From Zygnema cylindricum (taxonomy: Eukaryota; Streptophyta; Zygnematophyceae; Zygnematales; Zygnemataceae), in contig JBBHKE010002360.1 in the NCBI GenBank assembly GCA_037447655.1, forward strand, positions 409,091 through 473,090: DNA of 64,000 bases, read 5' to 3'. The notes below the pieces were generated by a model, which was not told the origin of the DNA, made no database searches, and saw only the letters and a program-made list of their open reading frames with translations. Positions within the stretch are counted from its first letter, which is position 1, and the number at the start of each line of letters is the position of its first letter. A program made the translations under genes and the position numbers. This document shows positions 45,590 through 57,460 of the stretch, one piece after another.

Positions 45590-45850
45590 CACACGTAGAC
45601 AATGCAAAGCAGACGAAAACAAACTGAGCCATCATACATAAATAATATATGTACCGGCTGGTACTTAACCGTCGTACATTGAACAAACCAATGGTACTCC
45701 AATGCAAATAGCAAAACCATACACAAAATCGAATTGCGCCACGCGAACCAAAACGTCAACAAATCCGCGGACGACCGATTCTTCACATCGAACCAAAACA
45801 TGATTTCGGCTGATCGGCCGATTCTCCCAATAATCCTAACACAAAATCAT
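45590..45850. repeat. Dispersed repeat R3, copy 2
   Basis: Direct partner of 34780-35050. Confidence 0.7.
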
Positions 45851-46029
45851 ACGGATTTTGGCTTTTTTACGAAAATGCGTTTTTTAACCATGGCGTCATT
45901 TGTGCTACGTGGCAAGTTCAAAGTGGTGTCGTACAAATCCGTACAAAAGTTATGGCGGCTTAGAAGGAGATTGTACTTTGTATACACTTTTTTGGACGTT
46001 ACACTTATATTTTTGGCTTAGGGTTTAGT

Positions 46030-46410
46030 AGATAGGGGATATGAGTAGGGTCTTATGGTTTAGGCAGTTTTTAGTAATACCCTCTCTCCTAGATAGCATA
46101 TGTATAAAGAGGTTGACTTTGAACAGGTATAACAATCAGCTCGGGTGAGTCACCTCGGGTGAAATTTCCCAGTGTTTCTTTTTGCGTTGGACTCAATTGA
46201 GTCTTGTCTTCACAGGGTTGAGGCTAGTCTCTTTTTGCGTTGGACTCAGGTGAGTTTTGTCCTCAGAGGGTTGAGGATGGTCAGAGTCATTGTCTACGAA
46301 GGTGGCAGCAATAGTCAGAAACCTATTGGCCTGTTGGGTGTATGCAGTCAGTGGAGGAGTAGATGTGTATTTTGTGGGAGGCTATGGCGCCCATATAATT
46401 TCACAAATCC
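46030..46410 (+). repeat. Diverged LTR fragment related to copia A LTR ends
   Basis: The order of motifs matches the last third of family A LTRs: TTTAGTAGATA, CCTCTCTCCTAGATAGC, a TATAAAG box (46103), GGTTGACTTTGAAC, GGACTCAGGTGAGTYTTG, GAGGTGGCAG-like and CTATGGCGCC. The GGACTCAnnTGAGT segment is duplicated. There is no internal region, so this is a solo or partial LTR. Confidence 0.55.
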
Positions 46411-46439
46411 CGTTACGATGCCCCATAGATGCTTCTCAA

Positions 46440-47045
46440 CACATCCATAGTGAATCGTATGTGACCTTTCCACTTGTACAAATTTTACATGTCCACTGTG
46501 TAGCTAGTCTCCTCCTTGAAAACAAGGGAGGAGACTAGCCAGATACTTGATAGAATGACCGCTTTCTTCAAAAACACCAAATTGGTGGTCGACGTTGTCA
46601 CCAAAAGTTTGAAGAATCTTACCAAATCTCATTTAATAATGTTTAAAAATAAAAAAATAGTACAACCTTGTAGGAAAATGCATTTATTTTGGTAAACAAC
46701 CTCACGTTTGATTCATGGGGGCTCACCTTTATTTTAGTTTTTGAACTTTTCGTAAAACTCAGAAAAAATATATCTCTATGTGCAAAGGTGAAAGGGTTGT
46801 CACGCATCAAAACTCCTTGTTGGAAAATTGGCTCAAATAAAAAAAAGCGTCATTTCTCAATGGCTGGCTATTCTTCTCGGTTTAACTCAATGTTTTTTAG
46901 AGGGCTACATTATAGTAACCCTTAAATCGCTAAGAAATAATTAGTGTTCATAAAATATTTAGTGTTATGAACTCTTATTTAGGTTCAGGGCCTTTGGTCA
47001 AAAACGTTTTTACTTTAACTTGTAGATCAATGCTCATTACACGGG
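46440..47045 (-). repeat. Dispersed repeat R2, copy 2
   Basis: Reverse-complement partner of 27960-28590. Confidence 0.7.
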
Positions 47046-47066
47046 CATGGACCGTAGCCTGATTTA

Positions 47067-47490
47067 TTATATGAGAAGGAATATTGGACGACATAGTAAA
47101 AGACAAAAGAGTCAAAGCATTTGGGAATTGTGTGATCGAGTTTATAATTTCATTATGAAACGAGATCGTTTTATACAAAGTGACAAATTGCTAATTACTG
47201 TTGATAGTACTGTACTACGCTACACAAAGTAGATTTGGGCGGCTACACAAAGACCAAATCTATTAGACAAGGTTGACCAACGAAAAGAAAAATGAAGAAT
47301 AAGACCAAAAGTACAATTACAAGACCGCACTTGAATAAGTGGAGTACAGTCTTGTTCACGTAGGACGAAAAAGACTAAAGTGGACGACACACTAATAAAT
47401 GGAGTACGATCAAGTTGACTTAGGACAAAAACGTTAAAGTGGAGGTACATATTCAGGAGAGAAAAACAGTATGGGAAATTACCCTTAACA
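47067..47490 (-). repeat. 3' LTR of copia B copy 2
   Basis: On the minus strand it starts TGTTAAGGGTAATTTCCC. It contains two ~60 bp tandem units (47333-47441) where the copy 1 LTR has three. The inner boundary is approximate. Confidence 0.75.
47333..47441 (-). repeat. Two ~55-60 bp tandem units in the copia B LTR
   Basis: Each unit reads GAC-GCACT-AATAARTGGAGTAC followed by a TAGGAC-AAAA stretch ending TAAAGTG. They lie in the upstream (U3) part of the LTR, where such repeats often act as enhancers. Confidence 0.7.
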
Positions 47491-47499
47491 CCCTCCTAA

Positions 47500-50400
47500 A
47501 GCTAAAATTACAAAGGAGTATTTAGATGAAAAATAAAAGGTAATTTGAAGAATTATGAGGAAAGTGGAGGACTAGGCCAGAGGAGAAATGATGCTGCTCA
47601 AAATGGGGACAATGAAGAGCTTTGGTGAGAAATTCAACAACTTAATCCGTAGATTTCACATAGAGAAATTGAAGGGTGCCATCCTCGACACGCTCCTAAG
47701 AATAGTGGTATTAGATGTCAATGTGTTTGGTGCGCTTGTGGTGAACTGGATTTTTGATCAAACCAAGGCGCCTTAGGAGTCGGAGTAGATGGGAGTGGGA
47801 CCGGAGGAAGGAAAACCAAGATTGGTGAGAAGGGTTCAAAGCCAAAAAGCTTATTTGGCGGCATGGCATGCAGCCATGTATTCAGCCTCAGTACTGGAGC
47901 AAGCAGTAGTAGGTTGTTTCCTGCGAGACCTAGAGATAAGCCCATTTCCCAAGAAAAAACACTAGCCAGTGAGAGAACGGCGGGATAACTCGTCCTTGGC
48001 CCAATCAGAATCAACAAAGCCCATAAGGGTAGTAGAACGAGAGGAGGAGTAAGTGAGGCACAAATATTTAGTGCCCGGTAGATAGCGAAAGACCCGTTTA
48101 GCAGCTGTAAGATGATCTGGAGAAGGCCCTTAAAGAAATTGACTAAGTTTCGTTAGCCTGGTAGCAACATATGGCCGAGTCGCTTGCATGGCATACATAA
48201 GAGCACCCACTATGGAGCGATAAGTAGCATGGAGGGGAGGTGAGAGGAGGGTGCTGGTGGAGGGGACAAGAGGAGAATTGGCATCCAATGGGGTGGAGAT
48301 AGAAGAGCAATCGGTCATACCAAAAAGGTCGAGGAGATCAGAGATAATGGATTTTTGGGAGAGGCAAAGAGTTTTAATAGATCGATTACGAAGGACTTGG
48401 ATTCCAAGGTAGTAGGTGAGTTCACCTAGGTCACTCATGTCATAATGACGTTGAGAATGAGTTTAACGGTGGAAATCTCAGAAAGAGATGGACCAACAAG
48501 GAGGAGGTCATCAACAAAAATAGCAACGATGATTAAGGAAGCACCCGAGCCACGAGAATAGATGCTAAAGTCAGCTTCAATAGGAGTGAAGCCTTCTTTC
48601 TTCATAGTGGCATCGATAGTATGGTTCCAAACACCAGGGGATTCTTTCAAACGGTATATTGTTTTGATGAGATGAGAGACTAAGTGTTCAAAGCCAAGGG
48701 AAACATACCCTTCAGGTTGTTGCATATAAACATTTTTTGAGAGAACACCGTTCAAAAAGGCATTTTCACATCCATTTGATGAACATGGAAATCATGTTCA
48801 TCAACGAATGCAAGGAGAGCGCGAATCGTCGTGAGACGAGCAATTGGGGCATAAGTTTCGGTAAAATCTATACCTTCAATTTGGGAGAATCCTTTGGCTA
48901 CCAACGGGCTTTCTATTTTTTGACCGATCCATCCGCTTTTTGTTTAACCCGAAAAACTAACTTGGAACCGATGGCTTTGCAACCTGAACGAAGAGGAACA
49001 AGATTCCAAGTGTTGTTGGATAGGAGGGCGGAATACTCTGCGTCAAGTGCACTCTTCCAAAATTGAGAATCACGGCGTTTGAGAGCGGATTTGAGAGAGA
49101 GGGGAGTGGAGATGAGAGAGGCAGAAGAGTCAGCTGAATAAGCGCAAGCAAGGGATGCATGACCCATGGTTTCAATAAGGCGGGACGGAGGGCCACGAGA
49201 TTTGGTCGGGTATCGACGAGAAGTATCAGAAGGGAGGGCTGTAGAGGATAAAGGAGCATGGAGATCTAAAAGGAGGGAAGGGGGAGAGAGTATAGTGGCT
49301 GAAACAGTGGAAAGGAGAGGATCATCGTCAACGGTAAGAAGAGAGGACTGAGATAAGGGGGGAGAAGGATCTTTGAGATGATGAGGGCATTGATAAGAGG
49401 GGTGGGATTAAAGACAGGAGTGGGGGTGGGGAAAGTGGGGGAACTGAGAGAGAAATAAAGTCGGGTGGGGATTGGATGAGGTCGAAAACATCACAAAGAG
49501 AAGGATAAAAGGAAATGTGGACGGGAGAGGAGAGAAGGGGAGGACGGGAGAGAGTTTGGAGGAGGGGGGATTCTTTGAAGGCAACATCGCATGTGGTGAT
49601 CACACGACGACAAGAATGGCACCAAATAAAGTAAGATTTTGAATTAGGGGCATACCCTACAAACGTCCCACAAAGTGCACCAGCGCCCCATTTCTCGGTG
49701 GTGTGAGTGAGGTCCTTGTACCATGCTTCGCAACCGAAAGTACGAAGGTTACGCACATCAGATTTTATAGAAGACCAAGCTTCCATCAAGGTAATGTGAG
49801 GCGTAGCACTTGTCGGACACAAGTTACGAAGATAGTTAGCGCATATGGTTACCTCAACCCAAAAAGAAAAAGTTAAATTTGTGAAATACACCATAGATCA
49901 AGCCATTTCAGCTAAAGTACGATTGTACCTTTCGACAACGCCGTTCAGGAGTGTATGGTGCACTCACTTGGTCTGAGATGCCATGGTGAGGGAGGAAGGC
50001 ACAAAATATGTGAGATATAAACTCGCCACCATTTTGAGTTTGTAAAACTTTTATGCGCTTGTTGTGTAAATTTTCTGCAAGCGCTTTAAATTCCTGGAAA
50101 CGTGCAAAAACGTCAAATTCTTCACAAATAGTGAATACATGGGAAAAGCGGGTGGCATGGTCGATGAAAGAAACAATGTACAACCAACCACCAAAATTGC
50201 GTGTGCGCATGGGACCACATACGTCGACATGAATCAGAGCGAGGGTTTCTGTGATAATGGTAGCACTGAGAGGAAAAGAATGGCGTGGCATTTTCCCTTG
50301 TATGCAGTTATGACAAAAATCCATTTTTTTGTTAGAAAAATATTTAATTCCGGTTACAAGAGTTAGTAAAGAAGTTAAACTAGCGTTATTCAAGTGCCCA

Positions 50401-51074
50401 TGGCGTAAATGCCAAAGGGAAAAATCTTTTACACAAGCATTTAAAGCAAAACAGATGCAAACACTGGATGCACAAGGTTTTCTGGGATGGTATGATTGTA
50501 AAAAATACATAGAGTCTTTTGCTATTCCAAAACCTATGCTATGTTTGACTTTTTTAATAAAAAATTGAACGATATAATTCGGCTTTGACGTTGTCAATCA
50601 TAACGACGGGAACAGAAAATAAATTCCGAGCTAAGCTAGGTACTAAAAAGACATTTTCGATGTGAATCAAGGAATTGGGAACGCGGACGTGGCTAGAGTG
50701 AGAAGCCAATAGTATTCAATCGTCCCCTAAACGAATCTGCATAGGGGAGAGTAAAGGAGTTAAATGAGTAAACCAATCAGATCAAGGAGAGAGGTGATGA
50801 TTGGCACCTCTATCGATGATCAAATCATTATGCGTGGCATGAGATAAAAACGCATACCCGGGTGTAAAAAAAACGTCCAGACCAGCGTAGGCGAGATTTT
50901 CGTAGACGAATTCCGGAGGATTTGCAGATGCGAGAGGAGAAGCTGACAAAAATTAGGGGAGAGGTGGAGGGATTGGCCAATGAGGATTGTATGACGCGAA
51001 ATGGGCGGCAGCAAAAGGGGTGGAGTGAAGTGGACTTTGGGGTGGAGGAGGATAGGGGTAAGGGTACATAAAAT
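47500..51074 (-). pseudogene. gag-pol of copia B copy 2, broken
   Basis: Readable pieces on the minus strand: gag proline-rich end (51258-50953: PYPPPPQSPLHS), the GAG-pre-integrase/integrase zone (50597-49908: DFSLWHLRHGHLNNASLTSL, DFCHNCIQGK, HVDVCGPM and an NGGEF second-Asp region with Asp replaced by Asn), integrase end (49894-49328: AEVTICANYL-like), RT start (49167-48913: NTWNLVPLRSGCKAIGSKLVF), RT centre (48755-48435: YMQQPEGYVSLG, IFVDDLLLVG) and RT end (48438-48130: YYLGIQVLR). RNase H remnants reach ~47800. Frame breaks separate all of these. A catalytic FVDD is still readable. Confidence 0.85.
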
Positions 51075-51645
51075 TGTTAGGATATTGTACTGAGCACTTA
51101 CTTAGCGACAAGATACTCTCGTAGCTAAAGTAGCGACGACTAGCGACGAAAAATGTCTCGTCGCTAGATATTTGAAGTGACGTAGAAGTTAGCGACGAAG
51201 TAGTTTCGTTGCTGGATATTTGAAGTGACGTAGAAATTAAGTGTTCGTTTCGTTTCACGTATGTTTGAATAGTACTATAGAAGTGACGTGGAAATTGCTT
51301 GGTAGTTTCGGTTCACGTAAGTTCAAGTCGTACCGTGTGATTCAAGTTGGTTCGCGGTTGACTTTCTTAGTCGTACCGTGTTGTTCAAGTCGGTTCAACT
51401 TATTGGTCGTGCGTTTTACCACGTTGATTCCTACGCGTTTCTAGTCGTGTACCTATATATATTAGTTCAGACTTCGTGGTAGAATTATCTTTTTGGAGGC
51501 GTAGCTTGTTAAGGAGGCGTAGAAAGATCAGAAGTAAAAGGAAGGAAGAAAAGAAGTTGTATTTGCATTGTGCTTAATATATTGAATGTGTTTTTGGAGG
51601 AACACCATTGTTGTGTTTGTAATTTATTAGGTTTGTAATCTTTCA
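51075..51645 (+). repeat. 5' LTR of a further LTR element
   Basis: It starts TGTTAGGATATTG and ends ATCTTTCA, two bases before a primer binding site. It carries a TATATATA box (51454) and two tandem units containing AGCGACGA...TCGTCGCT hairpins and GATATTTGAAGTGACGTAGAA (51130-51240). It interrupts copia B copy 2. Confidence 0.75.
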
Positions 51646-51647
51646 AT

Positions 51648-51659
51648 TGGTATCGGAGC
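51648..51659 (+). other. Primer binding site, initiator Met tRNA type
   Basis: TGGTATCGGAGC, as in gypsy copy 2 and the element at 38630. Confidence 0.75.
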
Positions 51660-51683
51660 AGGTTACTGGCAACACTTGCTGGT

Positions 51684-51970
51684 ATGGTGGAGAAAGGGAA
51701 ATCCTCGGCGGAACCTAGTGGAGGAGCTAGTGGGGGAGTTAGTGGAGGAGGAGTTACAAGGACACAATATGATGAGTATGACGAGTGGGGGGAGAAAAAT
51801 GTGAAGATGGACGAAGGAACGTTTGAACGCTTTCAAGAGTTTCTCAAAACACAAGAAGATGATGGAGATGGAGGAGTAAGTGGAGACTCACGCAACTCTA
51901 AGAAAAAAAAAAAAAAAAAAGGGGAAATCTAAACTTTATGAGGAAGAGGAGGAGAGCGAAGATGATGATT
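51684..51970 (+). pseudogene. Start of gag of the element at 51075, cut by the assembly gap
   Basis: Opens at ATG 51684, 25 bases after the primer site: Gly/Ser-rich N-terminus (SAEPSGGASGGVSGGG), then DEYDEWGEKNVKMDEGTFERFQEFLK and a Lys run encoded by an A-homopolymer (51903-51919). The frame ends in or just after this run, where length errors in sequencing are likely. An acidic stretch (EEEEESEDDD) lies in the neighbouring frame. The start of a gag is a good guess from position; no domain is recognisable. The sequence breaks off at the N run. Confidence 0.5.
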
Positions 51971-51980
51971 NNNNNNNNNN
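51971..51980. other. Assembly gap (10 N)
   Basis: Ten N in the sequence. The retroelement on the left has no continuation on the right, so real sequence of unknown length is missing or the join is wrong. Confidence 0.99.
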
Positions 51981-52023
51981 GGAAAAACATAGCGCTATAA
52001 ATTTGTCACTTTTCATAAAAATA

Positions 52024-52058
52024 AAGCCTCCTAAACGAAGATTTATAAAAGGAGGCTT
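52024..52058. repeat. Perfect 9 bp inverted repeat (hairpin)
   Basis: AAGCCTCCT at 52024-52032 pairs with AGGAGGCTT at 52050-52058 across 17 AT-rich bases. It looks terminator-like but lacks a T-run. Function unknown. Confidence 0.5.
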
Positions 52059-52567
52059 CCTTCTAAAACAGTGTTACTTGGAATGTTCCATTTCAAAACA
52101 AACGGGAAAAAAAAAAAACGAAAAGAAAACTTTCACTTTCCTAGCTATTGTGTTAGCCTTACGCGTTTTTAACTGCTTAACGTGTTACGCCTTCGCTTAA
52201 ATTGAGTGTAGTTTATAGTTGGTCGAGTGTAATGTTTGTAATTAAAGAGTACTTGTATCTATCTCTGTAATGTATTAAGTCTTAAGTTAAAATGTCAGCT
52301 AGCGAGGGAATTAGATACAATTAAGGAGAAATTATTGTAGAACTAATGTATGAAAATTGATGTAGATTCCTCTTCTGAATTATGTAATGTCTCTATCTAT
52401 GTTCATGAGAAATTAATGTTTGTAATGTGAGCTGGTTGATATTTGATGTGAGTTAAATTCGCTTCCGCATTGTGCAATTCGTCAATTTTTGCGCATTCCG
52501 ATTGTGTTATCGATCCTTTCACTTTCAAAAGAAAAGCAAAAAAAAAAAAGGGCAAACAAAACTTTAC
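52059..52567. other. Non-coding sequence right of the gap
   Basis: AT-rich with A-runs, no gene or repeat recognised. On the minus strand it could be an intron following the candidate exon. Confidence 0.4.
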
Positions 52568-52832
52568 CTTGTAAGGTTCATTGTGACAAAATCTTCCTTC
52601 GGAGGAAAATATTTAGAAGCAAATCCTCCGAAATAAAAATACTTTTCACTGTTTAAATATCGCGATACAAAAAGGGAATTAAATCTTGCCCCCAAATCTT
52701 TATAAATTCCCGTTTCTTTATCCGCAAGATTCATTAAATAAGAAATTGCGGAAACCCCGTTTATTTCGTTTACAGTCGCGTAATAATATTCGGGTACGGG
52801 TTTCCCCTTCACTATTATTGCATCATAAATAC
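52568..52832 (-). CDS. Candidate internal exon of an unidentified host gene
   Basis: On the minus strand a T-rich tract ending TTTTTTAAG (52833-52855) is followed by 265 open bases and then AAG|GTAAAG at 52568/52567, i.e. a plausible acceptor, exon and donor. The 88-residue translation is complex and protein-like (GKPVPEYYYATVNEING, SYLMNLADKETGIYKDLGA, FYFGGFASKYFPPKEDF), quite unlike the retroelement frames around it. I do not recognise the family. No other exon is seen; the neighbours could lie in the gap or beyond the copia insertions. A chance ORF remains possible. Confidence 0.4.
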
Positions 52833-52984
52833 CTTAAAAAACAAAAAAAAAGTGATAATTAGAAAAGAAATTGAAATAAATGAGTGGATAATTGGTAAAT
52901 AAATAGGAAAACAAGTACGTAAATAAATGGGTAAATGAATGCGTAAAAAAAATGAATGAAGAAATAATGGGCACCAATCCGCCA

Positions 52985-53097
52985 ATCCACCTCCAATACT
53001 AATAAGTGGAGTACGGTCAAGTTGACTTAGGACAAAAACGTTAAAATGGATGTACATATTCAGGAGACAAAAACAGTACGGGAAATTGCCCTTAACA
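52985..53097 (-). repeat. Truncated 3' LTR of copia B copy 1
   Basis: On the minus strand TGTTAAGGGCAATTTCCCG to CCACTTATTAGT, after which homology ends. It is preceded by the purine-rich GAGGAGGGG. Confidence 0.8.
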
Positions 53098-53107
53098 CCC
53101 CTCCTCA
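53098..53107 (-). other. Polypurine tract of copia B copy 1
   Basis: GAGGAGGGG on the minus strand, immediately before TGTTAAGGG. Confidence 0.7.
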
Positions 53108-53199
53108 AGCTAAAACTACAACGGAGTATTTAGATGAAAAATAAAGGGTAATTTGAAGAATTATGAGGAAAGTGGAGGACGAAGACCGGAGGAGAAACG

Positions 53200-55835
53200 A
53201 TGCTGCTCAAAATGGGGTCGATGTAGAGCTTTGGTGAGAAAGTCAACAACTTGATTTGTAGATTCCACATAGAGAAATTGAAGGGTGCCATCCTCGACAC
53301 GCTCCTGAGTTTAGTGGTATTGGATATCGATGTGCTTGGTGCGCTTGTGGTGAACTGGATTATTAATCAAAGCGAGGGCGCCTTTGGAGTCGTAGTAGAT
53401 GGGAGTCGGACCGGATGGAGGAAAACCAAGATTGGTGAGAAGGGTTCGACACCAAACAGCTTATTTGGCGGCATGGCATGCTCCCATGTATTCGGCCTCA
53501 GTAGTGGAGCAAGCTGTAGTAGGTTTTTTCCTACAAGACCAAGAGATAAGCCCATTTCCCAAGAAAAAACACGAGCCAATGGTAAAACAGCAGGATAGCT
53601 CGTCCTAGGCCCAACCGGAATCAACAAAGCCCGAAAGGTAATAGAACCAGAAGAGGAGTAAGTGAGGCACAAAGATTAAGTGCCCTGTAGATACCGAAAT
53701 ACCCGTTTAGCAGCTGCAATATAATTTGGAAAAGGCTGCTAAAGAAATTGACTAAGTTTCATATTCGCGGTAGCAATATCTGATCATGTCGCTTGCATGG
53801 CATACATAAGAGCACCCACCATGGAGCGGTAAGTAGCATGGAGGGGGGGTGAGAGAAGGGTGCTGGTGGAGGGGACAAGGGGAGAATTGACATCCAGCTG
53901 GGTGGAGATAGAAGAGCAATTGGTCATACCAAAATGGTCAAGTAGATCAGAGATAAAGGATTCTTAAGAGAGGCAAAGAGTTTTAGTGGAACGATTACGG
54001 AGGACTTGGATTCCAAGGTAGTAGGTGAGTTCACCTAGGTCACTCGTGTCAAAATGACGTTGAAGAAAAAGTTTAACGTTGGAAATCTCAAAAAAAGATG
54101 GACCAACAAGGAGGAGGTCATCAACAAAAATAGCAACAATGATTAAGGAAGCACTTGAGCCACGGGAATAGATGATAAAGTCAACGTCAATACGAGTGAA
54201 GCCTTCTTTCTTCATAGTGGCATCGATAGTATGGTTCCCAACACGAGGGGATTGTTTCAAACCATATATTGTTTTGATGAGATGACAGACTAAGTGTTCA
54301 GAGCCAGGGGAAACATACCTTTCAGGTTGTTGCATATAAATATTTTCTAAGAAAACAGCGTTCAAAAAGTCATTTTTCACATCCATTTGATGAACATGGA
54401 AATCATGTTCAGCGGCCAATGCAAGGAGAGCGCAAATCCACGTCAGACAAGAACCTGGGGCATAAGTTTCGGTAAAATCTAAACCTTTAATTTGGGAGAA
54501 TCTTTTGGCTACTAAGCATGCTTTGTATTTGTCGACCGATCGGTCCGCTTTTTGTTTAACACGAAAAACCCACCTGGAACCGATGACTTTGCAACCTGAA
54601 GGAAGAGGAAGAAGATTCCAAGTGTTGTTGGATAGGAGGGCGGAATACTCTACGTCAACTCCACTCTTCCAAAGGTGAGAATCAAGGCACTTGAGAGCGA
54701 ATTTGAGAGAGAGGGGAGTGGAGATGAGAGAGGCAAAAGAGCCAGCTGAATAAGCACAAGCAAGGGATGCATGATCCATGGTTTCAATAAGGCAAGACGG
54801 AGGGCCACGAGATGTGGTCGGGTATCGAAGAAAAGTATCAGAGGGGAGAGTTGTAGGGGATAAAGCATTGGGATTTGAGAGTATAGTGGCTGGAAGAGTG
54901 GAAAGGAGAGGATCATCGTCAACGGTGAGAGGAGAGGACTGAGATAGGGGGGGAGAAGGATCATTTAAGATGATGGGGGCAATGATAAGAGGGGTGGGAT
55001 AAGAGACGGGAGTGAGAGGAAAGGTCGACGAGAGAGGAGGGAAGGGGAGGACAGGAGAGAGTTTGGAGAAGGGGGGATTCGTTGAAGGCAACGTCGCGTG
55101 TGGTGATCACACGATCACGGGAAGGTCACCAAATGCGGTAAGCTTTTCAGTAAGGGGCATACCCTACAAACGTTCCAGGAAGTGCACGAGCGCCCCATTT
55201 CCTGGTGGTGTGAGTGAGGTCCTTGTACCATGCTTCGCAACCCAAGGTGCGAAGGTGACACACATCAGGTTTTATAGAAGACCATGCTTCCATCGGGGTA
55301 ATGTGAGGAGTAGCACTTGTCGGGCACAAGTTACGAAGATATTTAGCGCATATGGTTGCCTCAGCCCAAAAAGAAAAAGAAAAATTTGCGAAATACAACA
55401 TAGATCAAGCCATTTCAGCTAAAGTACGATTGTACTTTTCGACAACGCCGTTCTGCTTAGGAGTGAATGGTGCACTCAACTGGTGTGAGATGCCATGGTG
55501 AGCGAAGAAGGCAGAGAATTGGTGAGATATAAAATCGCCACCGTTGTCAGTTTGTAAAAATTTTATGGGCTTGTTGTAGAAATTTTCTCTAAACGCTTTA
55601 AATTCCTAGAAACGTGCAAAAACATCAGATTTTTCAGAAATAGGGATACATAGGAAAAGCGGGTGACATGGTCGATGAAAGAAACAAAGTACAACGAGCC
55701 ACCAAAACTGTGTTTTTTCATAGGATCGCATACGTCGGCATGAATGAGAGCGAGGGTTTCTGTGATAATGGTAGTACTGAGAGGAAAAGAATGGCGTGGT
55801 ATTTTTCCTTGTATGCACCCATGACAAAAATCCAA
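53200..55835 (-). pseudogene. pol of copia B copy 1: integrase, RT, RNase H; broken
   Basis: The integrase zinc-binding C-x2-C (DFCHGCIQGK) and first Asp region (HADVCDPM) lie at 55835-55563, and its end at 55401-55147 (AEATICAKYLRNLCP). The longest piece, 55091-53964 (375 codons), runs from a Pro/Ser-rich linker into RT: NTWNLLPLPSGCKVIGSRWVFRVK is followed by HQMDVKNDFLNAVF, then catalytic IFVDDLLLVG and YYLGIQVLR. RNase H relics follow to ~53300 (SWSCRKKPTTACSTTEAEYMG in one frame). Stops and shifts separate the pieces. Confidence 0.87.
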
Positions 55836-55838
55836 TTT

Positions 55839-57413
55839 TTAGTTAGAAAAATATTTAATTCCGGTTACAAGAGTTGGCAAAGAAGTTAAACTAGCGTTAT
55901 TCAAATGCCCATAACGTAAATTCCAAAGGGAAAAGTCTTCTACACATGCATTTAAAGCAAAATAGATGCTAACATTAGATGCACAAGGTTTTTTATGATG
56001 GTATGATTGTAAAAAATGCATGGAGTCTTTTGCTATTCCAAAACCTATGCTATGTTTGTCCTTTTTACTACAAAATTGAACGTTATCTTTATCAAATTCG
56101 GCTTTGACGCCGCTAGTCATAGCGACGCGAACAAAAACTAAATTCCGAGCTAAGTCAGGTACTAAAAGGATATTTTCGATGTCAATCATGGAATTTGGAA
56201 CGCGGACATGGCCAGAGTGAGAAGCCAATAGTATTCGATCCTCCCCTAAACGAATTTGCATATAGGAGAGTAAAGGAGTTAAATGTGTAAACCAATCAGA
56301 TCGAGGAGAGAGGTGATGACTGGCACCACTATCGATGATCCAATCATTATGCGTGGCATGAGATAAAAATGCATACCCGCATGTAAAAAAAACGTCCAGA
56401 CCAGCGTGGGCGAGATTTTTGTAGCCGAATTCCAGGGATGGGGGAGGACCGGTAGGATTTGCGGATGCGAGAGGAGAAGTTGACAAAAATGAGGGGAGAG
56501 GTGGAGCGATTGGCCAATGAGGATTGTATGACGCGAAATGGGCGGCGGCAAAAAGGGTGGAGTGAAGTGGACTTTGGGGTGGAGGAGGATAGGGGTAAAG
56601 ATACGGATAATTCGGGTGAAAAACAGGTTGGGTGGAGAATTGGGGAAGTGGAGTAGGCGTGGGGAGAAGGTGAGCCGTTTTGGCATCACCGTTGGAATTG
56701 GAATTTGTCGCTTCTATCGCTTTTTTGCGTGCCAGCTTGAGACATTCGGTTGCCGTGTGTCCTAGCTTTTTGCAATAATTGCAAACGACAGACGGCGCCC
56801 GCCCCAGGTTAGTTTTAAGATTCGAAATAAAGTACGCGGTGACGTGGGAAGGGTTAGATGCAAAAAAATACAATATTTTTGTTTCTTCGTGCATTAATTT
56901 CGTACATAAAACGTAAAAAGGGATTGGATTTTCAAGATTGTCAAAAGATGAGATGAAAGGAGCGAAAGATTCTAGCAAGCCACCTAATAAAGTGGATGAC
57001 AAATCTTCATCACACAAGTGAACGCCAATCATTTCACACTTTCCTGAAAATAGGTCAATTGTACTTATCCAATCTTGCATCAATTCCGTCGGTTTTTTCA
57101 TTAAATTGAAAAAGGCGAGCTTTTGAATGCGGCGAGCCGCCCATCCATTTTGTACGTACCCGGCCGTCAAACAAGACCAAGCGTCGGCCGACGTGAGGGC
57201 GCCTCGAATGAGTCGCGTTTTTTCTGTCGTTAGCGTCATTATTAGGCGCGCGTGAGCGTTGTCGTCTTTGACTTTCCATTCCGCGATTTTTTGAGTTTTG
57301 GTGGTTTTGGCCACTGCGTCATCGATAGTATTAATGACTGGTGGTTTAGATGCGCCAGTAAAAAGATCCCAAATTTTCTCTAACTTAAAAAAATACATGG
57401 CAGAAAATGACAA
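55839..57413 (-). pseudogene. gag-protease of copia B copy 1 (524 open codons, then stop)
   Basis: A Retrotran_gag_2/UBN2-like capsid region (1-190: WKVKDDNAHARLIMTLTTE, SADAWSCLTAGYVQN) leads to a CCHC knuckle C211-C214-H219-C224, a proline-rich linker (250-330), the protease motif WIIDSGASHH (D361) and the pre-integrase region FSLWNLRYGHLNNASL. A TAA follows KYFSN; at the same place copy 2 has an AAA lysine codon and reads on, so a single substitution ended the frame here. This is the best preserved part of the family. Confidence 0.85.
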
Positions 57414-57460
57414 ATCTTAGAAATTTGAACCATTGAACTTCTGGATATTACTGGAAGTTG

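Larger units (their letters stand above)
47067..51074 (-). mobile_element. Copia family B, copy 2 (5' end lost)
   Basis: The 3' LTR (47067-47490) is followed by degraded pol and gag in the order expected on the minus strand. Homology with copy 1 (52985-57961) stops at about 51074 inside gag, where another LTR begins, so the 5' part was removed or displaced by that insertion. Confidence 0.85.

Noticed and set aside
52024-52058. Bacterial or plastid type terminator, suggesting organelle or contaminant DNA
   Set aside because: The hairpin has no T-run, no bacterial genes surround it, and both sides are eukaryotic repeat DNA.
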